64,000 nt of DNA from JAISGQ01 sp045604155 (GCA_045604155.1 JAZUNN010000044.1:1-64000); one strand, 5' to 3'; positions 50,611 to 59,664 are shown, numbered from the stretch's first letter. Notes: generated by a model not told the origin, from the sequence alone. Made by a program: numbers and translations.

Positions 50611-51882
50611 ATGAATATTCTTGTTGTCGGCGGCGGCGGACGTGAGCATGCAATAATCCGCAAGCTCAAGGAAAGCCCCCGTGTTGATAAAGTATATTGC
50701 ACTCCCGGAAACGGCGGTATCAGCAAGGACGCTGAATGCTTCAAGGTTTCCGCTACAGATATCGACGGCGTTGTTGCTCTTGCAAAGGAGCTTTCCGTTG
50801 ACTGTGTTTTTGTTGCACCTGACGATCCCCTTGTACTGGGTATGGTAGATGCACTGAATGAAAATGGAATCCGTGCATTCGGTCCCAATAAGAATGCAGC
50901 AATCATTGAGGGAAGCAAGGTTTTCTCCAAAGAATTCATGAAGAGAAATGGAATTCCCAGCGCATCATACGAGGTTTTCTCCGATGCTGAAAAAGCAGTT
51001 GCATACATAAAGGCACAAAACAGCTATCCTACCGTTGTAAAGGCAGATGGCTTGGCACTTGGAAAAGGCGTGATCATCGCAGAAAATGAAGGACAGGCTA
51101 TTGATGCAGTTCATTCCATTATGGAGGATAAGGTTTTCGGAGCTTCCGGAAACAGCATCGTAATTGAGGAATTCCTCACAGGTCCCGAGGTTTCTGTCCT
51201 CGCATTTACCGACGGTGAGACAGTTTATCCCATGATTTCTTCCATGGATCATAAGCGTGCGCTTGACGGTAATAAGGGTCTTAATACCGGTGGAATGGGT
51301 ACAATTTCTCCCAACCCATGGTACACAGCTGAAGCTGCTGAGAGATGCATGAAGGAAATCTTTATTCCTACCGTAAAGTGCCTTAAAGAAGAGGGCAGAC
51401 GTATTAAGGGCTGTCTGTATTTCGGACTTATGCTTACACCAAACGGTCCTAAAGTCATTGAGTATAACTGCCGTTTCGGTGATCCCGAAACTCAGGTTGT
51501 ACTTCCCATGCTTGATACGGATTTTGCCGATATTGTCGATGCAATTATCGATGAGCGTCTTGCTGATATTGATATCAAGTGGAAGAATGGTGCCTGTGCA
51601 TGTGTTGTAATGGCTTCCGGCGGCTATCCCCAGTCCTATCCCAAGGGAATCGTTATAAATGGACTTGATGACAACGGACAGATTGATGGTGCGGTTGTAT
51701 ATCATGCAGGTTCTTCTGTAAAGGATAACAACTTTATAACAAATGGCGGTCGTGTTCTTGGTGTTACTGCAAATGCTGATACACTTGAGGAAGCTCTTGA
51801 TAAAGCATATGATGCTGTGAAACGCATATCTTTTGACGGAGCTCACTACAGAACTGACATTGGCAGAGCATATAAAGCATAA
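50611..51882 (+). CDS. purD: Phosphoribosylamine-glycine ligase
   Basis: A 423-residue ATP-grasp enzyme making GAR from phosphoribosylamine and glycine. It starts at ATG 50611 (MNILVVGGGGREHA) behind AAGGAG; the in-frame ATG at 50542 lies inside purH. Seen: KADGLALGKGVIIAE, VIEEFLTGPEVSVLAFTDG, DHKRALDGNKGLNTGGMG and EYNCRFGDPETQ, all PurD hallmarks. It closes the purE-M-N-H-D operon. PurF, PurL, PurC, PurB and PurK are not in the window. Confidence 0.97.
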   Translation: MNILVVGGGGREHAIIRKLKESPRVDKVYCTPGNGGISKDAECFKVSATDIDGVVALAKELSVDCVFVAPDDPLVLGMVDALNENGIRAFGPNKNAAIIEGSKVFSKEFMKRNGIPSASYEVFSDAEKAVAYIKAQNSYPTVVKADGLALGKGVIIAENEGQAIDAVHSIMEDKVFGASGNSIVIEEFLTGPEVSVLAFTDGETVYPMISSMDHKRALDGNKGLNTGGMGTISPNPWYTAEAAERCMKEIFIPTVKCLKEEGRRIKGCLYFGLMLTPNGPKVIEYNCRFGDPETQVVLPMLDTDFADIVDAIIDERLADIDIKWKNGACACVVMASGGYPQSYPKGIVINGLDDNGQIDGAVVYHAGSSVKDNNFITNGGRVLGVTANADTLEEALDKAYDAVKRISFDGAHYRTDIGRAYKA

Positions 51883-51887
51883 TAATT

Positions 51888-51917
51888 AAGCACCGCACTG
51901 TTTTGTGCGGTGCTTTA
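51888..51917 (+). terminator. Intrinsic terminator of the pur operon
   Basis: AAGCACCGCAC (51888-51898) pairs with GTGCGGTGCTT (51905-51915); short T-tail. Confidence 0.82.
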
Positions 51918-51988
51918 AATTAATAAAGTAAACATTTGATTAATTTTATTATTCCATATTGTTTATTTTATTATTTTATGATATATTT

Positions 51989-52018
51989 TTGTCAATAGGC
52001 GTGATAATACGCTAAATA
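51989..52018 (+). promoter_or_regulatory. Possible promoter of the SPFH module, with internal inverted repeat
   Basis: TTGTCA (51989-51994), 18 bases, TAAATA (52013-52018). Between them GCGT-GATAAT-ACGC (51999-52012) is a small inverted repeat that could be a repressor site. Confidence 0.35.
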
Positions 52019-52039
52019 TAAAAAAGAGAGGGTTTATTT

Positions 52040-53359
52040 ATGGGTTTAATTAAAGCAGCACTTGGTGCAATAGGCGGTGTTTTCGCTGATCAGTGGAAGG
52101 AATTTTTCTATTGTGATGCTATTCCCAAGGATGTTCTTGTTGTAAGAGGCAAGAAGCAAACCAACGGCCGAACATCCAATACAAAGGGACATGATAATGT
52201 AATTTCCAATGGTTCAGGCATCTCTGTTGCAGACGGTCAGTGTATGATTATTGTCGAACAGGGTAAGGTTGTTGAAGTTTGCGCTGAGCCCGGTGAATTC
52301 ACTTACGATAATACTCTTGCTCCCAGCATTTTTACCGGTAAGCTTGGCAAGGGTATAATCGACACTTTCAAGCAGATCGGCAAGCGCTTTACCTATGGTG
52401 GCGATACAGGTGTTGATCAGAGAGTTTATTATTTCAACATCAAGGAAATCATCGATAATAAGTTCGGTACAGCAAACCCCATTCCTTTCCGTGTTGTTGA
52501 TAGAAACATAAACCTTGACATCGATGTATCCGTTCGCTGCAATGGTGTTTATTCCTACAAGATCGTTGACCCGATTCTTTTCTATACCAATGTCTGCGGT
52601 AATGTTACAGCAGACTATTCAAGAGAAGAAATTGATAATCAGCTCAAGACAGAATTTGTAAGTGCACTTCAGCCTGCATTTGCAAAGATTTCCGAACTTG
52701 AGATCCGTCCCAATGCACTTCCTGCTCATGCAGAAGAGCTTTCTCAGGCAATGAATGAAGCACTCACCAAGAAGTGGGGAGAGCTCCGTGGTCTTGCAGT
52801 TGTTTCTATTGCAATGAATCCCATTACCCTTCCCGAGGAAGATGCAGAACTCATCAAGCAGGCACAGCGCGTAGCTATGATGAAGGATCCCACCATGGCA
52901 GCTGCTACACTTGTTGGTGCTCAGGCAGATGCTATGACTGCTGCTGCATCCAACAGTGCAGGCGCTATGACCGGATTTATGGGCATGGGCTTTGCTCAGC
53001 AGCAGGGCGGCGGTATGAATGCTCAGAACCTTTATCAGATGGGCGCTCAGCAGGCTCAGAATGCAGCACCTGTTCAGGCTGCTGCTCCTAAGGCAGATAG
53101 CTGGACCTGCAGCTGTGGTGTTGCAAACGTTGGTAAGTTCTGCGTCGAATGCGGAAAAGGAAAACCTGCAGATGGTTGGACCTGTGACTGTGGAACAGTT
53201 AATAAGGGTAAGTTCTGCATGGAGTGCGGAAAGGCAAAGCCTGCAGGTGCACTGCTTTATAAGTGCGATAAGTGCGGCTGGGAGCCTGAGGATCCTAAGA
53301 ATCCTCCCAAGTTCTGCCCTGAGTGCGGCGATCCTTTCAACGATAATGATGCAAAATAA
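52040..53359 (+). CDS. SPFH-domain protein with C-terminal zinc ribbons (YdjI-like)
   Basis: A 439-residue protein. Residues about 20-285 form an SPFH/band-7-like domain of the group once named 'virion core protein', represented by YdjI in Bacillus (FADQWKEFFYCDAIPKDVLV; DADFG-like strands; LPAHAEELSQAMNEALTKKW). A Gly/Ala/Gln/Met-rich linker follows (about 295-350). Three zinc-ribbon units close it: CSCG...CVECG, CDCG...CMECG and CDKCG...CPECG. There is no transmembrane helix, so it would be recruited to the membrane by partners. The next two genes encode those likely partners. The start is supported by AGAGAGGG. Confidence 0.85.
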   Translation: MGLIKAALGAIGGVFADQWKEFFYCDAIPKDVLVVRGKKQTNGRTSNTKGHDNVISNGSGISVADGQCMIIVEQGKVVEVCAEPGEFTYDNTLAPSIFTGKLGKGIIDTFKQIGKRFTYGGDTGVDQRVYYFNIKEIIDNKFGTANPIPFRVVDRNINLDIDVSVRCNGVYSYKIVDPILFYTNVCGNVTADYSREEIDNQLKTEFVSALQPAFAKISELEIRPNALPAHAEELSQAMNEALTKKWGELRGLAVVSIAMNPITLPEEDAELIKQAQRVAMMKDPTMAAATLVGAQADAMTAAASNSAGAMTGFMGMGFAQQQGGGMNAQNLYQMGAQQAQNAAPVQAAAPKADSWTCSCGVANVGKFCVECGKGKPADGWTCDCGTVNKGKFCMECGKAKPAGALLYKCDKCGWEPEDPKNPPKFCPECGDPFNDNDAK

Positions 53360-53396
53360 TCATTTCCTGATTTATTGGTTTTAGGAGGATGATATT

Positions 53397-54485
53397 TTGG
53401 CACAGCTGATACAGCATAAATGTCCAGCCTGCGGTGCTTCAATACAGTTTGACAGCGGTACACAGAAGATGTCATGCCCATACTGTGATTCCGAACTTGA
53501 TGTTGCAGCACTGCTTTCAATGGACGAAGAACTTAATAATGATAATCAGGAATCTTCGATGGAGTGGGAAACCACTCCATCTGATTCATGGCATCCAGGA
53601 GAAACAGAGGGCATACGAATATATGTATGTCAGTCATGCGGCGGCGAGGTTATTGGAGATGAAACTCTTGCTTCCACCAAATGTCCTTACTGCGATAATA
53701 ATGTTATAATGACGGGCCAGTTTCAGGGTGATCTCAGACCCGACTATGTGATTCCTTTCAAACTTTCAAAGGAAGATGCAATAGCAGGCCTTAAGAAACA
53801 CGTTGAGGGCAAGAAACTTCTGCCCAAAATATTTAAGGATGAAAATCATATAGAAGAGATCAAAGGCATATATGTTCCCGTATGGCTTTTTGATGCAGAT
53901 GTCGATGCGAATATAAGATATATAGCGACAAGAACCCATATGTGGTCTGACTCAAATTACAACTATACTGAAACAAGCTATTTTTCCGTTACCCGTTTAG
54001 GCAGTATAGGCTTTGAAAATGTTCCTGTAGATGGTTCAACAAAATTTGACGATGATGTTATGGAATCTCTTGAACCCTATGATTTCAGCGAAGCTGTTGA
54101 TTTTCAGACTGCATATCTTTCCGGTTACCTTGCTGACCGTTATGATGTGGATTCTGATCAGAGCATCGCCAGAGCGAATGAGAGAATCAAAACAAGTACA
54201 GAAGATACATTCCGCAATACAGTAACAGGATATGTAACTGTCACCACTGACAGCAGTTCTATCAATCTTTCAAATTCCCAGTGCAAGTATGCTCTTTATC
54301 CCGTCTGGATTCTCAATACAAAATGGGAAGATAAGAACTATATCTTTGCAATGAATGGTCAGACAGGTAAATTTGTCGGTGATCTTCCTTATGACAAGAA
54401 GAAGTACTGGCTGTACTTTGCTTTGATTGCAGGCGGAATTGCTGCAGCGATACTTATAATCGCCCTGCTGTTATTCTTTTTGTAA
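53397..54485 (+). CDS. Zinc-ribbon protein with C-terminal membrane anchor (YdjG-like)
   Basis: A 362-residue protein starting at TTG 53397 (MAQLIQHKCPACGA), supported by AGGAGG eight bases before and no nearer ATG. Two zinc ribbons occupy the N-terminus: CPACG...CPYCD (about 9-33) and CQSCGG...CPYCDN (about 76-100). A long soluble beta-rich region follows (EIKGIYVPVWLFDADV, YALYPVWILNTKW), and a single transmembrane helix lies at about 340-361. Bacillus YdjG has the same plan and works with YdjH and YdjI. Adjacent genes give the same trio here. Confidence 0.82.
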   Translation: MAQLIQHKCPACGASIQFDSGTQKMSCPYCDSELDVAALLSMDEELNNDNQESSMEWETTPSDSWHPGETEGIRIYVCQSCGGEVIGDETLASTKCPYCDNNVIMTGQFQGDLRPDYVIPFKLSKEDAIAGLKKHVEGKKLLPKIFKDENHIEEIKGIYVPVWLFDADVDANIRYIATRTHMWSDSNYNYTETSYFSVTRLGSIGFENVPVDGSTKFDDDVMESLEPYDFSEAVDFQTAYLSGYLADRYDVDSDQSIARANERIKTSTEDTFRNTVTGYVTVTTDSSSINLSNSQCKYALYPVWILNTKWEDKNYIFAMNGQTGKFVGDLPYDKKKYWLYFALIAGGIAAAILIIALLLFFL

Positions 54486-54497
54486 GGAGGGCTGAAT

Positions 54498-55691
54498 ATG
54501 AAAAGATTTATTGCTTTGTTTTTTGCCCTTTTACTCTGCATAACACCTGTAATAGGAGCTTCTGCATCTGAAATTTCGGAAACGGATATCAACATCACAT
54601 ACATATCAGATGAACTGGATTTACTTTCTCCTGAAGGAGAGATAAGTCTGACTGATATGATTCTTGATATAAAGGATTTATACGGTTGTGATGTTGGTGT
54701 CTATACAGTCGATGTCAGCGATGTCAGTTTTTCCGATATGTATGTTTTCGAGTATGCCGATAGTCATTATATAAATGCAGGTTTTTCAAATGATGGAATA
54801 CTTCTGATGATTTATTCAGATGGCGAAGAGCTTGGTTCTTATATAAAAACATCAGGAGAAGTTGCAACCGTAATTTCTGATCTTGATCTTAATATAATTT
54901 ACAGCAATTACGAAAGCTATCTGTTTGAGGGTTACTATTTCGAAGCTGTGAAATCCTATATTGAAGATTGCACAATGGAATTTCAGCGTCATAATGCTGA
55001 TTTTTCAGTGAATGAGCCTGTATATATCAAAGATGACGCCAATATTCTTACGGATTCGGAAGAAGCATCTCTCAAGGAAGATATACTTGCCATCAAGGAA
55101 GAATACCAGTGTGATGTTGCATTTTATTCTGTTGATTTCGGCTCAGCAAGCATCAGCGATTATGATGCACAGTGCCATGCCGAGGAGCATTATTCTATCA
55201 GTGGTCTGTCTTCTGACGGTATACTTCTTATGATTTTCTTTGCAGGAAATGGAAATGGTACAAGAATGGTCACTTCCGGCGAATGCGTCGATATGTTTAC
55301 CGACGATGATTTTATCAATATCGAGGATAACTACTACGATTATCTTGCTGATGGCAGATATTATAAAGCTGTTGAGTCTTTTATATCTGATAGTAAGTAT
55401 GAAATCCACGATTTCAGAAGCTTCGACGGAATATGGTGTTTTATTGCGCCTGCAATAGGTGCTGTTGCATCGTTCTTCTCTGTCGGTAAAATGAAGAACG
55501 ACCTTAAATCTGTTCGCTCCAAGCCCAATGCATCTGACTATGCAAAGTCAGGCAGCATGAACGTAACAAGATCCAACGATGTATTTCTGTACAGACGTGT
55601 TACACGTACTGCAAGACCTAAGGATACTTCTTCCGGTCGTTCCGGAGGCGGCGGAGGATCTTTTGGCGGACACAGCGGCAGAAGATTTTAA
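54498..55691 (+). CDS. TPM-domain membrane protein with two TPM repeats (YdjH-like)
   Basis: A 397-residue protein. Signal peptide about 1-24 (ALLLCITPVIGASAS), then two tandem TPM-type domains (about 30-160 and 175-300). Both share the pattern 'YISDELDLLSPEGEISL / YIKDDANILTDSEEASL', 'YGCDVGVYTVD / YQCDVAFYSVD' and 'NDGILLMIYSDG / SDGILLMIFFAG'. A transmembrane helix (about 311-330) precedes a cytoplasmic tail ending in SGGGGGSFGGHSGRRF, typical of the YgcG/YdjH family. Most relatives have one TPM domain, so the duplication is notable. It starts 12 bases after the YdjG-like gene. Confidence 0.82.
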   Translation: MKRFIALFFALLLCITPVIGASASEISETDINITYISDELDLLSPEGEISLTDMILDIKDLYGCDVGVYTVDVSDVSFSDMYVFEYADSHYINAGFSNDGILLMIYSDGEELGSYIKTSGEVATVISDLDLNIIYSNYESYLFEGYYFEAVKSYIEDCTMEFQRHNADFSVNEPVYIKDDANILTDSEEASLKEDILAIKEEYQCDVAFYSVDFGSASISDYDAQCHAEEHYSISGLSSDGILLMIFFAGNGNGTRMVTSGECVDMFTDDDFINIEDNYYDYLADGRYYKAVESFISDSKYEIHDFRSFDGIWCFIAPAIGAVASFFSVGKMKNDLKSVRSKPNASDYAKSGSMNVTRSNDVFLYRRVTRTARPKDTSSGRSGGGGGSFGGHSGRRF

Positions 55692-55698
55692 ATTTTAA

Positions 55699-55731
55699 CA
55701 GCGACAGGAAACTGTCGCTGTATTTTTTATT
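55699..55731 (+). terminator. Intrinsic terminator of the SPFH module
   Basis: The perfect 10-bp stem ACAGCGACAG / CTGTCGCTGT with a GAAA loop and a T-run. Confidence 0.92.
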
Positions 55732-55856
55732 TTGCACCAAATTGAAATTCTGATCATATAATTGTAGTGAATCGTTTATACAAATCCCAAAGAATGGGAC
55801 AGTATTTCCGATTAAAGATCTTATGCCATATACTGGCAGACACAGGAGGCTATATC

Positions 55857-56678
55857 ATGACAGAATGCAAGCATAATAATGCTGCAGAAGCAATCAGAAG
55901 CGATTGCTTCAAGGAAGCGGTTTGCATCAATGCAGGCAGAATCTATGATTCGTGTCGTGACCGTGAATGTCTTGAGAATGTAAGAGTCTGGTTCTGTGAG
56001 CGTGATCAGGAAATTGTTGATAATGCTCTGGGCGTCAGACTTAAAAATGCTGAAGTGATAAATGTTGTTATTGATACAGAACCGGTTCAGTTTAACCGTG
56101 GATATTACTCTGTTAATCTGAATATTTATCTGTGCGTGACAGTGGATGTTACAGTGTCGCCTATAAGTCCTCCCTGCGAAATTAAGGGTATGTGTGTTTA
56201 CAACAAGAAGGCAGTTCTTTTCGGAAGTGAAGGAAGCGTCAAAGTCTTCAGTTCTGATTTTGTATATGACGATGACGATGTACAGAGTCTTCCTTCCGGA
56301 AATCTTCCGAAGGCTACCGTCAGCATTGCAGAACCTGTTTCGCTGGGTGCAAGAATTACAACAGTCTGTGAACCCTGCTGCTGTCCCTGCTGTATTCCCA
56401 AATGTGTAAGCAGAAGATTCGGCGGAAGTTTCTGTACCTGCGGAACAAAAGCAATAGAAGTGACAATAGGTCTTTTTATGATTATTCAGCTTGAGCGAGA
56501 AGTTCAGATGCTTATTCCTGTATATGATTTTTGTATGCCCGAAAAGGTCTGTGTTGACTCAAAAGAGGATAAACCCTGTGAAATGTTTGGCAGGATGAGA
56601 TTCCCGACAAATGAATTCTTCCCGCCTAAGGCAGGGGATATGTGCTTCGATAAATCAAAGCATTGCAAATGTAACTGA
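55857..56678 (+). CDS. Cysteine-rich protein of unknown function, possible spore-surface protein
   Basis: A 273-residue protein started at ATG 55857 behind CAGGAGG; the in-frame ATG at 55767 has no site. It has 24 cysteines (about 9%), including DSCRDRECLENVRV near residue 33 and the cluster EPCCCPCCIPKC near residue 195. Between them are beta-rich stretches (AEVINVVIDTEPVQF, YYSVNLNIYLCVTVDVTV). There is no signal peptide or membrane helix. Similar Cys-rich proteins with the DSC-DRECLE segment occur widely in clostridia but I know no assigned function. Cysteine-rich cytosolic proteins in spore formers are often coat or exosporium components; that is inference. Confidence 0.7.
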   Translation: MTECKHNNAAEAIRSDCFKEAVCINAGRIYDSCRDRECLENVRVWFCERDQEIVDNALGVRLKNAEVINVVIDTEPVQFNRGYYSVNLNIYLCVTVDVTVSPISPPCEIKGMCVYNKKAVLFGSEGSVKVFSSDFVYDDDDVQSLPSGNLPKATVSIAEPVSLGARITTVCEPCCCPCCIPKCVSRRFGGSFCTCGTKAIEVTIGLFMIIQLEREVQMLIPVYDFCMPEKVCVDSKEDKPCEMFGRMRFPTNEFFPPKAGDMCFDKSKHCKCN

Positions 56679-56685
56679 TTATCTG

Positions 56686-56722
56686 CATACAGACCGCTTC
56701 AGGGCGGTCTGTATGTGTTTAA
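56686..56722 (+). terminator. Intrinsic terminator
   Basis: CATACAGACCGC (56686-56697) pairs with GCGGTCTGTATG (56704-56715); a short T-run follows. Confidence 0.85.
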
Positions 56723-56728
56723 AAACAG

Positions 56729-56757
56729 TTGACAAAACAGGTGATTGAAGATATAAT
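56729..56757 (+). promoter_or_regulatory. Consensus sigma-A promoter of alaS
   Basis: TTGACA (56729-56734), 17 bases, TATAAT (56752-56757): both hexamers are perfect. Transcription should begin near 56764. Confidence 0.85.
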
Positions 56758-56763
56758 TTATCA

Positions 56764-57006
56764 GTAAATATTCAAAGCACTAATGAACCGAGTCAATGCA
56801 ATAAACCGTTACAGAGAGCGTACGGATGCTGTAAGATACGCACGGTTTGAATTGGCAGCCAGTTCAGTGACCGAAGGTCGGTGCCATATCGAGGAGATAT
56901 GCGTATGCTCTGCGTTAAAGAGCACAAAAGTTGGCGTCTTTTGGCGCAATTTGGGTGGTACCGCGGTTCTTCCGTCCCATATGCAGGGGATAGAAGAACC
57001 TTTTTT
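56764..57006 (+). promoter_or_regulatory. T-box riboswitch (alanine) with terminator
   Basis: The leader has all T-box parts. Stem I runs from TGAAC (about 56783) to GTTCA (about 56866), with the AGAGAG bulge region at 56813-56818. The T-box sequence TGGGTGGTACCGCGG is at 56952-56966. The terminator is GGTTCTTC (56965-56972) with GAAGAACC (56993-57000) and six Ts. The specifier loop region reads GCAGCCA, offering alanine codons GCA or GCC, which agrees with the downstream alaS. Uncharged tRNA-Ala would stabilise the antiterminator and raise alaS expression. Confidence 0.92.
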
Positions 57007-57033
57007 ACATTTATCTGAAAGGAAATGTTAGCA

Positions 57034-59664
57034 ATGGAATGGACAGGCCTTAATGAACTTCGTGAAAAGTATCTTGCTTTTTTTGAGAGCAAGGGACATC
57101 TCAGACTTCCCAGCTTTTCGCTGATACCTCAGAATGACAACAGCCTCCTGCTTATCAACGCAGGTATGGCACCTATGAAGAAGTATTTTACAGGCGAAAT
57201 AACTCCCCCCAGAAAGAGAGTAACAACCTGTCAGAAGTGCATCCGCACTCCTGACATCGAGCGAGTCGGTATTACTGCTCGTCACGGTACATATTTTGAA
57301 ATGCTCGGTAACTTCTCTTTCGGTGATTATTTCAAGAGAGAAGCTATAAACTGGGCATGGGAATTCTTTACCGTCACCCTTGAAATACCCAAAGAGCTTC
57401 TTCACATCTCTGTCTACGAACAGGACGATGAGGCTTACGATATCTGGACAAAGGAAGTCGGCGTAGATCCTTCTCATATGGTTCGTATGGGCAAGGAAGA
57501 CAACTTCTGGGAGCATGGCTCCGGTCCCTGCGGTCCCTGCTCTGAGATCTATTTCGATCGTGGAGAAAAGTACGGCTGCGGCAAGCCTGACTGTAAGGTT
57601 GGTTGTGACTGCGACAGATATGTTGAGGTATGGAACAACGTATTTACCCAGTTTGATTCTGACGGCAAGGGCACCTATACTCCGCTGCCCAATCCCAACA
57701 TCGACACAGGTATGGGTCTTGAAAGACTCGCATGCGTCATGCAGGGTGTTGACAATCTGTTCCTTGTTGATACCGTTCAGAACATCATGAAGCATATCAT
57801 CAGCATTGCAGGTGTTGAGTACGGCAAGGACGAGAAGAAGGATATTTCCCTTCGTGTTATCACTGACCACGTTCGTTCAACTACATTCATGATCGGTGAC
57901 GGCGTTATGCCCGCAAACAACGGCAGAGGGTATGTTCTCCGCAGACTTCTCAGAAGAGCTGCACGTCACGGCAGACTTCTCGGTGTTACACGCACCTTCC
58001 TTTCTGAGGTCGCCGACACCGTTATCAATGAAAATCTCACTGCTTATCCCGAACTTTCCGAGAAGCGTGACTTTATAAAGAAGGTCATCAAGAACGAGGA
58101 AGAAAGCTTTGCAAAGACCATCGATCAGGGTATGCAGATTCTTGAAAGCTTTATTGAAGGAAACGAGGGCAAGGCACTTTCCGGCGAAGATGCATTCAAG
58201 CTTCAGGATACCTACGGATTCCCCATTGACCTGACTGTTGAAATCCTTGCTGACAAGGGCGTTGAGGTCGATGTTGAAGGCTTCAGAGAGATTTATAATA
58301 AGTACCGTGCAGATACCCGTTCCAAGAGAAAGAACGCTGGCGAAGAAGCATGGGAAGGCGAAGCTGATCCCTTCTTTGGCGTAAAGGCAACCAAGTTTGT
58401 CGGATACAAGAACAACGAGTGCGATGCAAAGGTTCTGGCAGTTGTTGCAGGTGGTCAGAAAGTTAAGAGTGCAGGCGAGGGAGAGGAAGTTCTCATCGCA
58501 CTTGCTAAGACTCCTTTCTACGCTGAAAGCGGCGGACAGATCGGTGATACAGGCGTTCTTGAGACAGCTGGTGCTACTGTTGAAGTAAAGGATACCACCA
58601 AGAATCACAATGGTATCTTTATCCACAAGGCTGTTGTTGCAAGCGGCGAAATCAACGAAGGTGACACTGTCAGCGCTAAGATTGATGTTCTCCGCCGTGA
58701 TGCTATTCGCAGAAACCACACTGCAGCTCATCTGCTTCAGGCAGCTCTGAGAAAGGTTCTCGGCACCCATGTTGAGCAGGCTGGTTCCATGGTCAGCGAT
58801 AAGGTCGTACGTTTTGACTTTACTCATTTCTCTGCTATGACTGCTGAAGAAATCGCACTTGTCGAGCAGTATGTAAATGAAGAAATAATGAAGGCTGAAA
58901 AGGTTGATAACCGCGAAATGCCTATTGACGAAGCAAAGGCTATGGGCGCAATGGCACTGTTCGGCGAGAAGTACGGCGACAAGGTAAGAGTTGTCAAGGC
59001 AGGCGACTTCTCCATTGAGCTCTGCGGCGGTACTCACTGCGATAACACTGCTAAGCTTGGCCTCTTCAAGATTAAGAGCGAATCCTCTGTTGCTTCAGGT
59101 ATCCGCAGAATCGAAGGTGTTACAGGTCAGGGCGTACTTAATATGCTTGCTGACTCTCTCAATACTATCAACCAAGCAAGTGCTGCAATGAAGCTTACAA
59201 ATACCGCAGATCTTGTTCGCCGCAGCACTCAGCTTGTAACAGAGCTTAAGGAGAAGGACAGAGAGATTGAGAAGCTTTCTGCAAAGATTGCTGAGATAGA
59301 AGTCGGTTCCATGGCTGCAAATGCTCAGGAGCTCAATGGTGTATCTCTTATCGTCAATAAGCTCGGCGCTGTTGATGCAGGCGAGATGCGCAAGATGGGC
59401 GACGTTATCCGTGATGCAAATCCCTCTGCAATTGCTGTATTTGCTGCTGTGAACGGTGAAAAGGCTACTCTGTTTGTATCTGTCGGTAAGGACGCACAGG
59501 CAAAGGGTGCTCATGCAGGCAACATTGTAAAGGCTATTGCTCAGATCACAGGCGGCAACGGCGGCGGTAAGCCCGACGCTGCTATGGCAGGTGCAAAGGA
59601 TCTTTCTAAGCTTGATGAAGCACTTAAGCAGGCAAAGGAAATTGTACTTTCTATCGTCAAATAA
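57034..59664 (+). CDS. alaS: Alanyl-tRNA synthetase
   Basis: An 876-residue class II synthetase. ATG 57034 (MEWTGLNELREKYL) has AAAGGA ten bases upstream; ATG 57025 is too close to it. The catalytic core holds SFSLIPQNDNSLLLINAGMA and MLGNFSFGDYFKREAI. The editing domain has RNHTAAHLLQAAL and the zinc site CGGTHC. The C-terminal oligomerisation (C-Ala) domain ends GGGKPDAAMAGAKD. It is full length. Control is by the T-box leader. G/C-ending codons dominate, as in other highly expressed genes of this window. Confidence 0.98.
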   Translation: MEWTGLNELREKYLAFFESKGHLRLPSFSLIPQNDNSLLLINAGMAPMKKYFTGEITPPRKRVTTCQKCIRTPDIERVGITARHGTYFEMLGNFSFGDYFKREAINWAWEFFTVTLEIPKELLHISVYEQDDEAYDIWTKEVGVDPSHMVRMGKEDNFWEHGSGPCGPCSEIYFDRGEKYGCGKPDCKVGCDCDRYVEVWNNVFTQFDSDGKGTYTPLPNPNIDTGMGLERLACVMQGVDNLFLVDTVQNIMKHIISIAGVEYGKDEKKDISLRVITDHVRSTTFMIGDGVMPANNGRGYVLRRLLRRAARHGRLLGVTRTFLSEVADTVINENLTAYPELSEKRDFIKKVIKNEEESFAKTIDQGMQILESFIEGNEGKALSGEDAFKLQDTYGFPIDLTVEILADKGVEVDVEGFREIYNKYRADTRSKRKNAGEEAWEGEADPFFGVKATKFVGYKNNECDAKVLAVVAGGQKVKSAGEGEEVLIALAKTPFYAESGGQIGDTGVLETAGATVEVKDTTKNHNGIFIHKAVVASGEINEGDTVSAKIDVLRRDAIRRNHTAAHLLQAALRKVLGTHVEQAGSMVSDKVVRFDFTHFSAMTAEEIALVEQYVNEEIMKAEKVDNREMPIDEAKAMGAMALFGEKYGDKVRVVKAGDFSIELCGGTHCDNTAKLGLFKIKSESSVASGIRRIEGVTGQGVLNMLADSLNTINQASAAMKLTNTADLVRRSTQLVTELKEKDREIEKLSAKIAEIEVGSMAANAQELNGVSLIVNKLGAVDAGEMRKMGDVIRDANPSAIAVFAAVNGEKATLFVSVGKDAQAKGAHAGNIVKAIAQITGGNGGGKPDAAMAGAKDLSKLDEALKQAKEIVLSIVK

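Noticed and set aside
48806..50653. A 615-codon minus-strand open frame opposite purN/purH
   Set aside because: It is antisense to unmistakable purH; cysteine/leucine-rich nonsense composition arises from the biased codons of purH.
57877..59037. Minus-strand open frame opposite alaS
   Set aside because: Antisense to full-length alaS and without any domain.
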